Part shown: positions 19,001 through 26,490 of the stretch, piece by piece
How the letters are laid out: each line of letters begins with the position of its first letter
How positions within the stretch are numbered: the stretch's first letter is position 1
Assembly: GCF_000186865.1 (NCBI RefSeq)
Contig: NW_008705565.1
Span: forward strand, 590,440-654,439
Length of the DNA: 64,000 bases
Source: Aureococcus anophagefferens
Lineage: Eukaryota > Sar > Pelagophyceae > Pelagomonadales > Pelagomonadaceae
Reading direction: 5' to 3'
Translations under genes and position numbers: made by a program
Notes under the pieces: generated by a model
Seen by the model: only the letters and a program-made list of their open reading frames with translations
What the model was told of the DNA's origin: nothing
Databases searched by the model: none

Positions 19001-20142
19001 ACCGCGCCCGCGTGCCGCTCCGCGACGGCGACGCCGAAGGGCCGCCCGTGGCGCGCGAGGTCGCGGTACACGAGCGTCCGGAACCGCGCGGCGGGCGCGA
19101 CGACGGGCGGCGCCAGCCAGTGGAGCGCGCCGCGCTCCTCGTCGAGGGGCTCGACGTGCGCGGCCTCCTGCTCCGCGCGCCGCGACTCGGGCGTCCGCGC
19201 GAACGACCGCGCGCACGCGGCCGCGAGCCGCGCGTCGCCGCCGACGCGCTCCAAAACATCTAAACGGCCGAAGCGCGCGCCGTCGCCGTCGGCGAAGCAG
19301 CGCGCGCAGTGCGCCGCGGCCCGCCGCGTCTCGCCGCAGTAGAGCACGCGGCCGTTGCGCAGGACGACCGACCGCGAGAACGCGGCCTCGAACGCGGCCT
19401 CGGACAGGCCGTCGCTGTCCAGCGACGCGATCACCGTGTGGCCCCGCGCGGCGAGCGCCTCGAGGGCGCCCGCCACGACCAGACACTCGCCGCCCGCCAG
19501 GCCCCGGAACGGGTCCTCGACGCAGATCACCGGCGGCCCGTGGACCGCCGCGACGGCGACGCGCGCGACGACGGCCTCGGCGCGCGACGCCGCGCCGCGC
19601 GCGAAGCGGTGGCCCTTCGCCGCCGCGGCGCGCTGCCGCGCGGCGTCGTCGAGCCCCAGCGCGCGCGCCATCGTCGCGCCGCGGTCGCGCGCGTCGGGCG
19701 CGTCGGCGCCGAACCTTAACGCCGCGGCGAAGGCCACGGCCTCGGCGGGCGACAGCGACCCCTCGACGCGGCCGCCGCCGCCGCCGCCCAACAACGACCG
19801 CGCCTCGCCCTCGCCGCCGGGCGGCGCCTCGGCGAAGACGCAGAGCAGGCTCGCCTCGTGGTGCGGCTGGCCGCCGAACGCGACGCGGCCGGAGAAGTAG
19901 CCGCCGCGCGCCGCGCCGCCGAGCAGCCGCAGCAGCGCGCCCTTGTCCGCGACGGACGGGCCCACGAGCGCGCAGGCCGACGACCCGGGGATCACGGCCG
20001 TCACCTCGTCGAGGAGCAGCTTCCCTTCGCCCGTCGCGTAGCACACCTCGTGGGCCGTCACCGTCCAGTCCCGCGCCAGCACGGACTGCGCGCCCACCGA
20101 CGACCGGTTGTCCGACGTCGCGATGGACGTCGCGTCGTCCAT
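16027..20142 (-). CDS. Full-size ABCG/PDR-like protein with degenerate ATPase sites
   Basis: 1371 residues in one exon, with two (NBD-TMD) halves as in PDR-type ABCG transporters. In NBD1 the Walker A loop at residues 61-68 reads GPSVADKG: the second and third Gly are lost and Ser/Thr after Lys is Gly. Walker B reads VICVEDPFRGLAG, with Asp/Glu swapped and no LD. The signature is RGAAS rather than SGG. In NBD2 the Walker A position reads AADDPLGPRCLL with no Lys, Walker B is VVVLVDDLTGG with the catalytic Glu replaced by Asp, and no LSGGQ is visible. The membrane domains are retained ('LLWGVAFWDVAAVG' in TMD1; 'LSFLMYCGFFRF' in TMD2). The frame is intact throughout, so this looks like a maintained pseudo-ATPase rather than a decaying pseudogene. 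Confidence 0.82.
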   Translation of the reverse strand: MDDATSIATSDNRSSVGAQSVLARDWTVTAHEVCYATGEGKLLLDEVTAVIPGSSACALVGPSVADKGALLRLLGGAARGGYFSGRVAFGGQPHHEASLLCVFAEAPPGGEGEARSLLGGGGGGRVEGSLSPAEAVAFAAALRFGADAPDARDRGATMARALGLDDAARQRAAAAKGHRFARGAASRAEAVVARVAVAAVHGPPVICVEDPFRGLAGGECLVVAGALEALAARGHTVIASLDSDGLSEAAFEAAFSRSVVLRNGRVLYCGETRRAAAHCARCFADGDGARFGRLDVLERVGGDARLAAACARSFARTPESRRAEQEAAHVEPLDEERGALHWLAPPVVAPAARFRTLVYRDLARHGRPFGVAVAERHAGAVAVALLWGVAFWDVAAVGADHLSAWALTSVAFASGNVVVAAMLASAPQICRRHGDFERDRRAGKYGALEHVAARSALLVLESACVAVAPTALYLMAGLPFGCCAFVYALGALLAFACGCCIEALAAWAHSPPPADARGGGGGDFAPDRAAAAAADRVACGAFGALASCMVLSTGFGVELNDFRRGNPFFWHARANHLRWYVQGVALRVRASSRYHDGGVDAAAGGWRRYAAVDSLWALLALAAAARLASYYYLTLRPPSARHVDAKKLATWATRPKLDADDAAEALDAAAKNPLGLARDKGAVAVPPRVAPERSNERSARAFSRSVDAAPVSLAADGVTVACCADGADLKTPPRKALVLEDLSLAVAPREAVLVAADDPLGPRCLLRVFAARDARKSRGHVVAAAGRVAVNGAPRPRDWRSRCAFLAAGDARCDGFLSLSARETVALALGLAHGRAVDASARAEDAGAEPLAGYRARTPEGALAPPPTAAAAAAWLDVVLDVAGVARQAQLGPVAYGGGGDESPALHRRRVALACELARAPVVVLVDDLTGGARSPACGARDACAPRDAAALARTYAHLAQLGCTVVATAHGAPRDVVLAFDRVALLRGPRLAYDGPPRPVFDALASAATRPGLADAARVSRDATLRPLDAALENDLKLLAAPASAGPGGPLKTPEEAEPMGAAAILRPTFRVGVLAQAAALLRRDLAAARADRGMLGAAIGAPLANAALLCGAFWGQGHDDARSVLWLNYCLLAAFATPAALQFPRHAALARAFEHERAAGLVGAPAFFLASLAAPLPLTLLRALLVVPVVYAAANFVVDGAAVAVAVLACGAAGLAAQALALACCWAYVAQTNASALGLGAPDAARRRALAIARAGDAAALLALSFLMYCGFFRFVRDLDAGWRGAADADFARWLLQAMSTPQLRDKAAPGRYETDGGANFYADARRFVGYSHGTTADGALLSGVVYGPVVLTAVALLGLFRLLYVQRH

Positions 20143-20288
20143 GGTGTTACGGTGGCGGCGCGGCGCGCGGACCCCTATCGATCGAAAAACCCGGAGCTCC
20201 CGGCCGCCGAAACTCGATCGATGACCTCATAAGGTGAAGTGGATACTTACCTTCTTAGAGGCCTTCTTAGGCTCTTCTTCCGGCGGCC

Positions 20289-22306
20289 CTAGCAGTCCCC
20301 GAGGCGGTACAGCGCGGACCCAAAGCCCGTGAGGACGTCGTCGATCGTCGCGGCGCCGTCGTCTCCGCGGGCGACGGTGACGTTGTAGGTCGCGCGGAAC
20401 TCGTGGTAGGCGACCTTGGCGGCGTCGGGGAGGACGCCCTCCGCGAAGGCGAGCGCGTAGGTCGAGGGCGTCGGCTCGAGGTTCGCGACGACGACGTAGG
20501 CGCAGAACGGCGCGCCGGCCGCCGCGTGGCGCCTGTAGCCGCGCGCGAGGACGCGGTCGGGGAAGGTCACGGGAAGGTCCGTGTCGTCGTAGGTGACGTC
20601 GGGCAGCAAGATGCCGGCGTCGAAGAGCTTCGTCGCCGCCGCCGCGAACTCGCCCTGGGCCTCGACGTGGTCCATGGGCGAGCCGCGGCCCTTGGAGTAG
20701 GCGTCCGTCGCGTTCGACCGCGTCTCGTAGAGGAAGTTGAGCTGGCCCGGGGCGTCGTAGGTCATCGTCGACATCCAGCCCTGCGTCGCCTCCAGCACCG
20801 CGGGGTAGCCCGAGGTCGTCGCGTTCGGCGGTAACGGAGCGGGGCCCATGAGGTACATGCCCGGCGAGTTGATCAACGGCTCGAAGCGCATGCCGTCGCG
20901 GTTCCGCGCGTCGTTTAGCAGCTGCTTCGGGTCGGGCTTGTAGTTCTCGACCTGCGCGACGTCGAAGCCCAAAGCGCCGACCTAACAAGTGCGACGGGTT
21001 CGGATTTCTTCACATCTTCAGGCGAAATTCACGCGAAAAAACACTCCTGTCGCTCGACGCTGGCGCCGACGGCCTCGGACCAGGCGTAGTTCGCCCAGGG
21101 CTGGCTCCAGTCCGCGCCGAAGTGTAGGTGGTAAGGGTCGCGGAGCTTCAATTGGTCGTAGACCTCGGCCAGGCCCGCGGACGTGTAGAGCGCGCCGTTG
21201 TCGCAATCATCACAGGTATAATAGCCGACGAGGGACGGCGAATTCCGCACGCGGTCCGCGGACTTTGTGAGATTCGCCCACTTCTCCGTCGTGTTGCCGC
21301 CCGTCGTCGCGTTGAGCACCGGGATGACCTTCCAGACGAGACTAAAATCGAACATGACGCCGTGGGCCTCGCAGGCCGCGACGAAGGCGCCGAGGTCGTC
21401 GTCGTTGAGCGTCTCCGCTCCGTAGGCGACGAGGTGGTTCGTGCCCAGGGAAGAGAGCGTGGCGACGTCCTCGAGCGCCTGTTCCAGAGTGGCGTCGCCG
21501 CGCTGGTACTCGACGAGGCCGTAGAAGTAGTAGCCCATCGAAAGAAACGGCTTCCCGTCCACGGCGATGGCGCGGCGCGCGTGGTCGACGACCGTAAAGG
21601 CGCCGGCGTAGGTCGCGGGCGGCGGCTTGACGACGACGAGGCGCCGTTTCTTCGTCGCGAGCTTCGTCTCGGAAGGTAAAAAAGTCGCGTCGATGGCCAG
21701 GTCCGCGTTCACCTCGCCGACGTCGACGCCGAGATCGAGCTTGACCGCGGCGCCGCCGCGCGCAAAGGGCACGACGTCGCAGGACCGCCACTCGGGCGTC
21801 GACCGGCAGATCTCCACGGAGTGGTCCTTCGCCGTCGGCGCGAACGCCGCCGCGGCCTCGGCGTCGACCCAGACGAGGAGCTCCTTCGTGTCCGTCGTGA
21901 GGAAGGGGCGGCGCGCGGGCGTCGCCTCGACGAGCTGGCGCCAGGAGAAGTTCGCCGACGAGCCCTCGGAGAAGTTGCTGCTGTGGTCCGCCCAGACCTC
22001 GACGCGCGTTTCCAAACTGACCGCGTACGGCGGGAGCTCGCAGAGCACCTCCGAGTCGGACTCGACGAAGGCGGGGATCTCGCGCGGGAAGTCGGCGCCG
22101 GGCGACTGGGCCGCCGCGTTGAGGCCGCCGCGCAGGTGGCAGGTGATCTCGCTCGACGACGAGCGGTTCTCGAAGCCCGAGCCGAGGATCGAGATGTTAA
22201 AATTGCCATCGAGGTCGCCGGCGACGAAGGTCGGGAACGTGCCCGTGAGATTAGCTCCGCGAACGGCGGCGACGAGGGCGAGCACGGCGATCTTGGGCAG
22301 CATCAT
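20289..22306 (-). CDS. Secreted TIG-domain plus TIM-barrel hydrolase-like protein
   Basis: Exons 22306-21071 and 20981-20289. The intron 21070-20982 (89 nt, GTCGGC...TTGTTAG, phase 0) is an introner. Spliced product 642 residues. The start at 22306 (a second ATG at 22303) gives a signal peptide (MMLPKIAVLALVAAVRG). Residues about 20-125 resemble an IPT/TIG immunoglobulin-like domain. The central part ('DGKPFLSMGYYFYGLVEYQRG', 'LGTNHLVAYG', 'SPSLVGYYTCDDCDN') resembles a glycoside-hydrolase TIM barrel, continuing across the splice as 'EAV-GALGFDVAQVENY'. Many N-glycosylation sequons support extracellular location. The catalytic residues cannot be assigned. Confidence 0.78.
20982..21062 (-). 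mobile_element. Introner element, family D (81 bp)
   Basis: Flanked by the 8-bp direct repeat GCGCCGAC (plus strand) at 20974-20981 and 21063-21070. On the transcribed strand the upstream copy GTCGGCGC gives the GT donor and the element ends in TTAG. Splicing leaves one target copy and restores the frame. The ends are only weakly inverted (GCGAC(A/G)GG near each end). Confidence 0.8.
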
Positions 22307-22436
22307 CGCGGCGGTACCCCGCGAACCCCCCTGGATAAGCCACGCTGCCATCATCGCGGCGATCGGAAGCAGGATTCTGGCATCAATAAAAACAGAAACT
22401 GCCTCATTGAATTTCACGTGCGGGCGCACCTCCTTA

Positions 22437-23648
22437 CTAGTAGGCGACCTTGAGCACGGTGCCCGGCGTCGCGCCGTCGGGGATGTCGACGAGCGTCGTG
22501 CCGCCGTCGGGCGTCGGGTACTCGACCGTGGACCCCGGCTCCGCGTCCTCGGGCACGACGACCTCCATGGTGTTCGCGCCCGCGGCGCGCTCGCCGTTGA
22601 AGCGCCCCGGCGACGGCGGCGCCTCGGCGTCGTCGAGGTCGTCCGTGAAGGCGCCCGGCTGCTCCGTCGCGACGTCGGGCCGCTTCGACTCGGCCGCGCC
22701 GAGCGCGCCCTCGAGGTACGCGGACGCGGCCTTCGTCTTCGGCGCCGGGGCCTCCTCGTCGGCGCCGGCCTTGAAGAGCGTGTCGAAGTCCGTGCGGCAG
22801 GCCACGCGGCTCCGGTGGGCCGCGTACCAGAGGTAGAGGTAGGTGCCCGCGCCCGCCGCGAGGAGCAGGCACGCCGCGACGATGAGCAGCGAGCAGCCGC
22901 GCGAGTAGAGCGCGTTGGCCCGGCGGCCCGGGTCCCGCAGCGCCACGCAGTCGACGTCGCCGCACTGCTCGTCGCTGTAGGCGTCGGGCAGGTCGCCCCG
23001 GTCCCGGTTCCGCTTCGGGCGCCAGCAGTTGCGGAGCGTGTCCACGTCCAGCTCCTTCGCGACGGGGCCGCTCGTGTAGGTCGCGCCGTCGTCGTCCGTC
23101 GTCACGGAGATGGCGTACTCGTAGACCTTGACGCTGGGCTTCAGGAGGCGCTTCATCCGCGACGTCTCCACGACGGCCTCGACCTTGCAGACGCGCCCGA
23201 GCTTCTCGAAGACGCGGTCCACGTCCTTGGACGCGCCCACGAGGTGGCCGCCGTAGCCCGCGAGGGGCAGCGCCACGGCGAGCGCCGCCAGGAGGATCAG
23301 CGCGGCCCAGCAGAGCCCCCGCCGCCGCTCCCTGAGGGACCGCGGGTCGAGCGGCCCGCCCAGGAACGCGTTCGGGTCGAGCTCGCAGCACTGGTCCCCG
23401 AGGTCCGGGCACCAGTAGCGCAGCACGCCGGCCCACCAGGCGCCGATGGGCGCGCAGAAATCGACGCACCCGCGCCGGCACGCGACGCAGTGGTGGACGC
23501 AGCAGCGGCCCAGCAGGACGCAGCAGCCGTTGTCGGGGGCCGACGGGCCGAACTCGGCGTGCTTCGCGTGCTTCGCCTCCTGCACGTACTTCTCCACCTC
23601 GTCCTCGTGGAGCTTCTCCTCGTCGCTCTGGAAGATGTTCCACCCCAT
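22437..23648 (-). CDS. Two-TM Cys-rich membrane protein, unknown family
   Basis: 403 residues from ATG 23648; the frame is open 19 codons further upstream but without an ATG. The N-terminal 120 residues are acidic then Cys-rich (CC, CVLLGRCCVHHC, CPDLGDQCCELD). One membrane helix lies near residues 115-145 (ALILLAALAVALPLAGYGG). A soluble segment of about 110 residues follows, with a second helix near 250-272 (LLIVAACLLLAAGAGTYLYLW). The C-terminal tail ends in a repeated motif of the type VPEDAEPGSTVEYPTPDGG / IPDGATPGT, resembling small beta repeats seen in stramenopile proteins. A channel or sensor role is conceivable but not shown. Confidence 0.72.
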   Translation of the reverse strand: MGWNIFQSDEEKLHEDEVEKYVQEAKHAKHAEFGPSAPDNGCCVLLGRCCVHHCVACRRGCVDFCAPIGAWWAGVLRYWCPDLGDQCCELDPNAFLGGPLDPRSLRERRRGLCWAALILLAALAVALPLAGYGGHLVGASKDVDRVFEKLGRVCKVEAVVETSRMKRLLKPSVKVYEYAISVTTDDDGATYTSGPVAKELDVDTLRNCWRPKRNRDRGDLPDAYSDEQCGDVDCVALRDPGRRANALYSRGCSLLIVAACLLLAAGAGTYLYLWYAAHRSRVACRTDFDTLFKAGADEEAPAPKTKAASAYLEGALGAAESKRPDVATEQPGAFTDDLDDAEAPPSPGRFNGERAAGANTMEVVVPEDAEPGSTVEYPTPDGGTTLVDIPDGATPGTVLKVAY

Positions 23649-23749
23649 GCTCCCGACGTTCTCTGGCGGCCAGCCCTCGTCTCGACGGGCCGCCCCAAAA
23701 ATCAAACAAAAGATGTGTTAGATTTTTGAATTCAACATCGACCGCGGGC

Positions 23750-25264
23750 TCAGTCGGCCTTGGCCCGGCTCGAGGCCGCGCTCCGCGCCGCGGGCACGTC
23801 GGCGTCGTCGTCGCCGCGGCGCACGCGGCGGGGCCTCGACCCCGGCGCGGCGGCGTCGCTGAGGAGGACCTCCTCGGCCGGCGGCGGCGGCGCGGCCTCG
23901 AGCGCGGAGAGGCGGATGGCCTCCGCGAGCTCCGCGTCCTCCTCGGCCTGGCGGCGCGCGTAGCTCGACGCGCGGTCGACGTCGTCCTGCCGCGCCTGCA
24001 TGAGCGCGGCCTGGAGCGCGGGGTCGTCGTCGTCGCCGCCGGCGCCGAAGGCCGCGGCCGGCGGCGTCGCCGCGCGCGGCGACGCCGGCGGCGGCGCGCC
24101 GCCCCCGCCGTCGCCGTCGCCGAGGCTCAGGGCGAGGGCGCGCGCGAGCGCGTCGTCGTCGTCCGCGGGCGGCGGCGGCGCGGCCGGCGCGTCGCCGCGA
24201 GACATCGCGAGCGCGCGTCGGAGCTGCTCGTCGGCGCCCGCGGCGATCTCGTCGCCGCCGGCCTGCGACATGAGGAGCGCCCGCTGGAGCTGCTCGTCGT
24301 CGTCGTCGCCGCCGCCGCCCCCGAGGCCGCCGCCGCCGCCGAGCCCGCCCGCCGCGCCGCCGCCGAGGAGGTCGCCGAGGATCTGGCGCGCGGCGTCGGC
24401 GCCGCCGCGGTCCCGGGGGATGCGCGGCCCGCCGAGGCCCAGCGCGCGCCGCGCGCGCGCCGCGCGCTCCTGCTCCGCGTCGCGCGCCGCGACCATGCGC
24501 GCGAGCGCGGCGTCGCCGCTGTCCGTGTCGTCGTTGGCGGCGTTGAGGCGCCGCGCCAGGGCCTCGTCCGGGTCCTCGTCTGGGTCGATTTCCGCGTCGC
24601 CGTTGGCCTCGGCGGCCTGGAGGCGCCGCGCGAGCGCGAGGTCGTCGTCGGAGCCGCCGTCGTCGTCGACGCCCGCGAGCGCCGCGTGGTCGACGGCCGG
24701 CGCGTCGACGCCGCCCAGGAGGTCGGCGATGAGCGCCGGGAGGTCCTCGTTGCCCCCGTAGAAGTCGCCCGCGGCCGGGCCGACGAGCGCCTCGCGCGTC
24801 GACGCGTCCGGCGCGCGCACCGTCGGCGACGCGGGCGCGCCCTCGGCCTCGAACTCGGCCTGGGCCTCGGCGATGGCCCGCGCGATGGCCGCCTCGTCGT
24901 CCGCGTCCGTCGCGCCCTGGCCGTCGCCGCCGAGGAACCGCTCCCCGGCGCTCGACAAAGCCGACGGCGCGACGGGCGGCCGCGGCGCGGGCGCGGCGGG
25001 CGCGGCCGCGGCGGCCGGCGGCGCCGGCTCGTCGTCGGCGACGGTCAGGTAGAGCATGGACCCGTTCGCCGACAGGCCCTGGGACGCGAGCGTCCCGCCG
25101 TCGTCGAGCTCCGCCGTGCCCTGCGGGTCCGACGACAGCTTCTGCCTCGCCACGGCGACCTGCTTCTCCGCCGCGATGACGCCCTTGACGGCGGCGACCG
25201 TGCTCTCCGGTCCCGTTACCGTGATGCGCCAGGTGCCCTGGTCGCTGCGCACGCGCAGGATCAT
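23750..25264 (-). CDS. Multi-UIM ubiquitin-binding protein with N-terminal ubiquitin-like domain
   Basis: 504 residues from ATG 25264. Residues 1-76 look like a ubiquitin-fold (MILRVRSDQGTWRITV... ending SMLYLTVADDEP, as in NPL4/UBX-type N-termini). The remainder is Ala/Asp/Gly-rich and carries at least six helices of the ubiquitin-interacting-motif pattern (acidic patch, phi-x-x-Ala-phi-x-x-Ser): DEAAIARAIAEAQ, DEQLQRALLMSQ, DEQLRRALAMSR, DDALARALALSLG, DPALQAALMQA, DAELAEAIRLSALE. UIMs bind ubiquitin chains, so a shuttle or adaptor role in proteasome or endosome sorting is likely. No catalytic domain is visible. Confidence 0.8.
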   Translation of the reverse strand: MILRVRSDQGTWRITVTGPESTVAAVKGVIAAEKQVAVARQKLSSDPQGTAELDDGGTLASQGLSANGSMLYLTVADDEPAPPAAAAAPAAPAPRPPVAPSALSSAGERFLGGDGQGATDADDEAAIARAIAEAQAEFEAEGAPASPTVRAPDASTREALVGPAAGDFYGGNEDLPALIADLLGGVDAPAVDHAALAGVDDDGGSDDDLALARRLQAAEANGDAEIDPDEDPDEALARRLNAANDDTDSGDAALARMVAARDAEQERAARARRALGLGGPRIPRDRGGADAARQILGDLLGGGAAGGLGGGGGLGGGGGDDDDEQLQRALLMSQAGGDEIAAGADEQLRRALAMSRGDAPAAPPPPADDDDALARALALSLGDGDGGGGAPPPASPRAATPPAAAFGAGGDDDDPALQAALMQARQDDVDRASSYARRQAEEDAELAEAIRLSALEAAPPPPAEEVLLSDAAAPGSRPRRVRRGDDDADVPAARSAASSRAKAD

Positions 25265-25394
25265 CGTCGCGTCGCGTCGCGAAGTCTAGGTTGGGGCTGT
25301 GAGGCGAAATCGACCGTCGTCGTCGCCGCGATCGATATCGCGCGCGCGCCGCCGACGCGCCGCGTACGCGTCCCCGGCGCCGCGGCCCCACGCC

Positions 25395-26276
25395 TTACCC
25401 GTCGAAGGCGCGGTACGGCTCCCACCTGGGGCTGTGGGCGCCGTCGACGAAGTAGGCGTCGGGCTCGCCGTCGTGGCGCGCGCGGCGGACGACGGCCGCG
25501 GACGCGGCCGCCACGGCCGCGTCCTCGAAGAGCGCCTTGACGACGCGGCGCTTCCGCCGCTTCGCGCCGCGCAGCCCGAAGGCCCGGGCGACCTGCTCCA
25601 CGGCGCGGGCGTCCGACGCCTTGAGGAACGCGTAGACCTGCTTGCGCTCCGCGGCGACGGCCGCGCGGCGCGCCGCGGGCGACCGCGGCGGGTCCGCGCG
25701 CCACCGCGCGGCCTCGGCGCGGGCGCCCGCGAGGCGCGCCGTCGCCGCGCGCAGGTCGCAGGCGCCGCGGTCCGCGCAGAGCGCGTCCCAGCAGGCCTGG
25801 CGCCGCGCGAGCGGCGCGTGGCCGTCGCGCCACGCGTCGAGGAGCGCGACGGCCGCGCGCGCGCGGTCGGCCTCGCGGTCCCGGAGGAGCTGGCGCCGCG
25901 CCGCGGCGCCGCGCCGGCGCGCCTGGAGCACGGCGGCGCTCCGCTCGCGCCGCCGCAGCGCCGCGAGCAGCCGGCGGCCGCGCGCCTCGCGCCGCGCGTC
26001 CGCGCCGCGCCAGCGCCGCTGCACGCGCGTCGCCGCGTTCGCGTCCCGCGCCATCGTCGCCACGGCGCGCGCCTTGAGGCCCTCGGACGCCTCGAGCTGC
26101 ATCTCCCACCAGCACTGGGCCTTGATGCCGTGCGTGACGAGGCACCAGTAGGCCTCGCAGCGGTCCTGGGCGAGCTTCTCCTGGCGCTTCCGCTCGCGCG
26201 CCTCCCGGTCCTGCTTCGGCGTCGCGAGGGGCTTGAGCTTCGGCTTGCCGCTCGACGAGAGGAACCCGGCGCGCAT
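25395..26276 (-). CDS. IQ-motif (calmodulin-binding) protein
   Basis: 293 residues, strongly basic and helical. Two IQ-like motifs lie at about residues 83-102 (ATRVQRRWRGADARREARG) and 112-128 (AAVLQARRRGAAARRQL), where calmodulin or myosin light chains could bind. The C-terminus ends WEPYRAFDG. The N-terminal segment is a charged coiled-coil-like helix (REARERKRQEKLAQDR). No motor or GAP domain is present. Divergent from the K+ channel gene, 214 bp between the ATGs. Confidence 0.7.
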   Translation of the reverse strand: MRAGFLSSSGKPKLKPLATPKQDREARERKRQEKLAQDRCEAYWCLVTHGIKAQCWWEMQLEASEGLKARAVATMARDANAATRVQRRWRGADARREARGRRLLAALRRRERSAAVLQARRRGAAARRQLLRDREADRARAAVALLDAWRDGHAPLARRQACWDALCADRGACDLRAATARLAGARAEAARWRADPPRSPAARRAAVAAERKQVYAFLKASDARAVEQVARAFGLRGAKRRKRRVVKALFEDAAVAAASAAVVRRARHDGEPDAYFVDGAHSPRWEPYRAFDG

Positions 26277-26490
26277 GGCCGCCTCGCCTACGACCTCTTC
26301 ACGGCATCATCATCATTCTGGGCAGCCCCAGCCAAGTTTTCAACCAAGTTGCACCGCTTTACAAAAATCAATCGCATGGGCGCGCGATGGTTGCGACGAG
26401 GCAGCCGTCCTGAGGCCGCCTGAGCGACGCCCGGGCGCCCCCGGACGCGGGCCCGCTCGCCCGCGCGGCCCGAGGCCGCTCGACGCGGCC

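Noticed and set aside
16030..19263. 1077-codon plus-strand frame opposite the degenerate ABCG gene
   Set aside because: Composition is Arg/Glu/Ala-only with no domains; the opposite frame has membrane helices and family structure.
22437..23705. Start of the two-TM protein at 23705
   Set aside because: That codon is TTG; the first ATG in frame is 23648.
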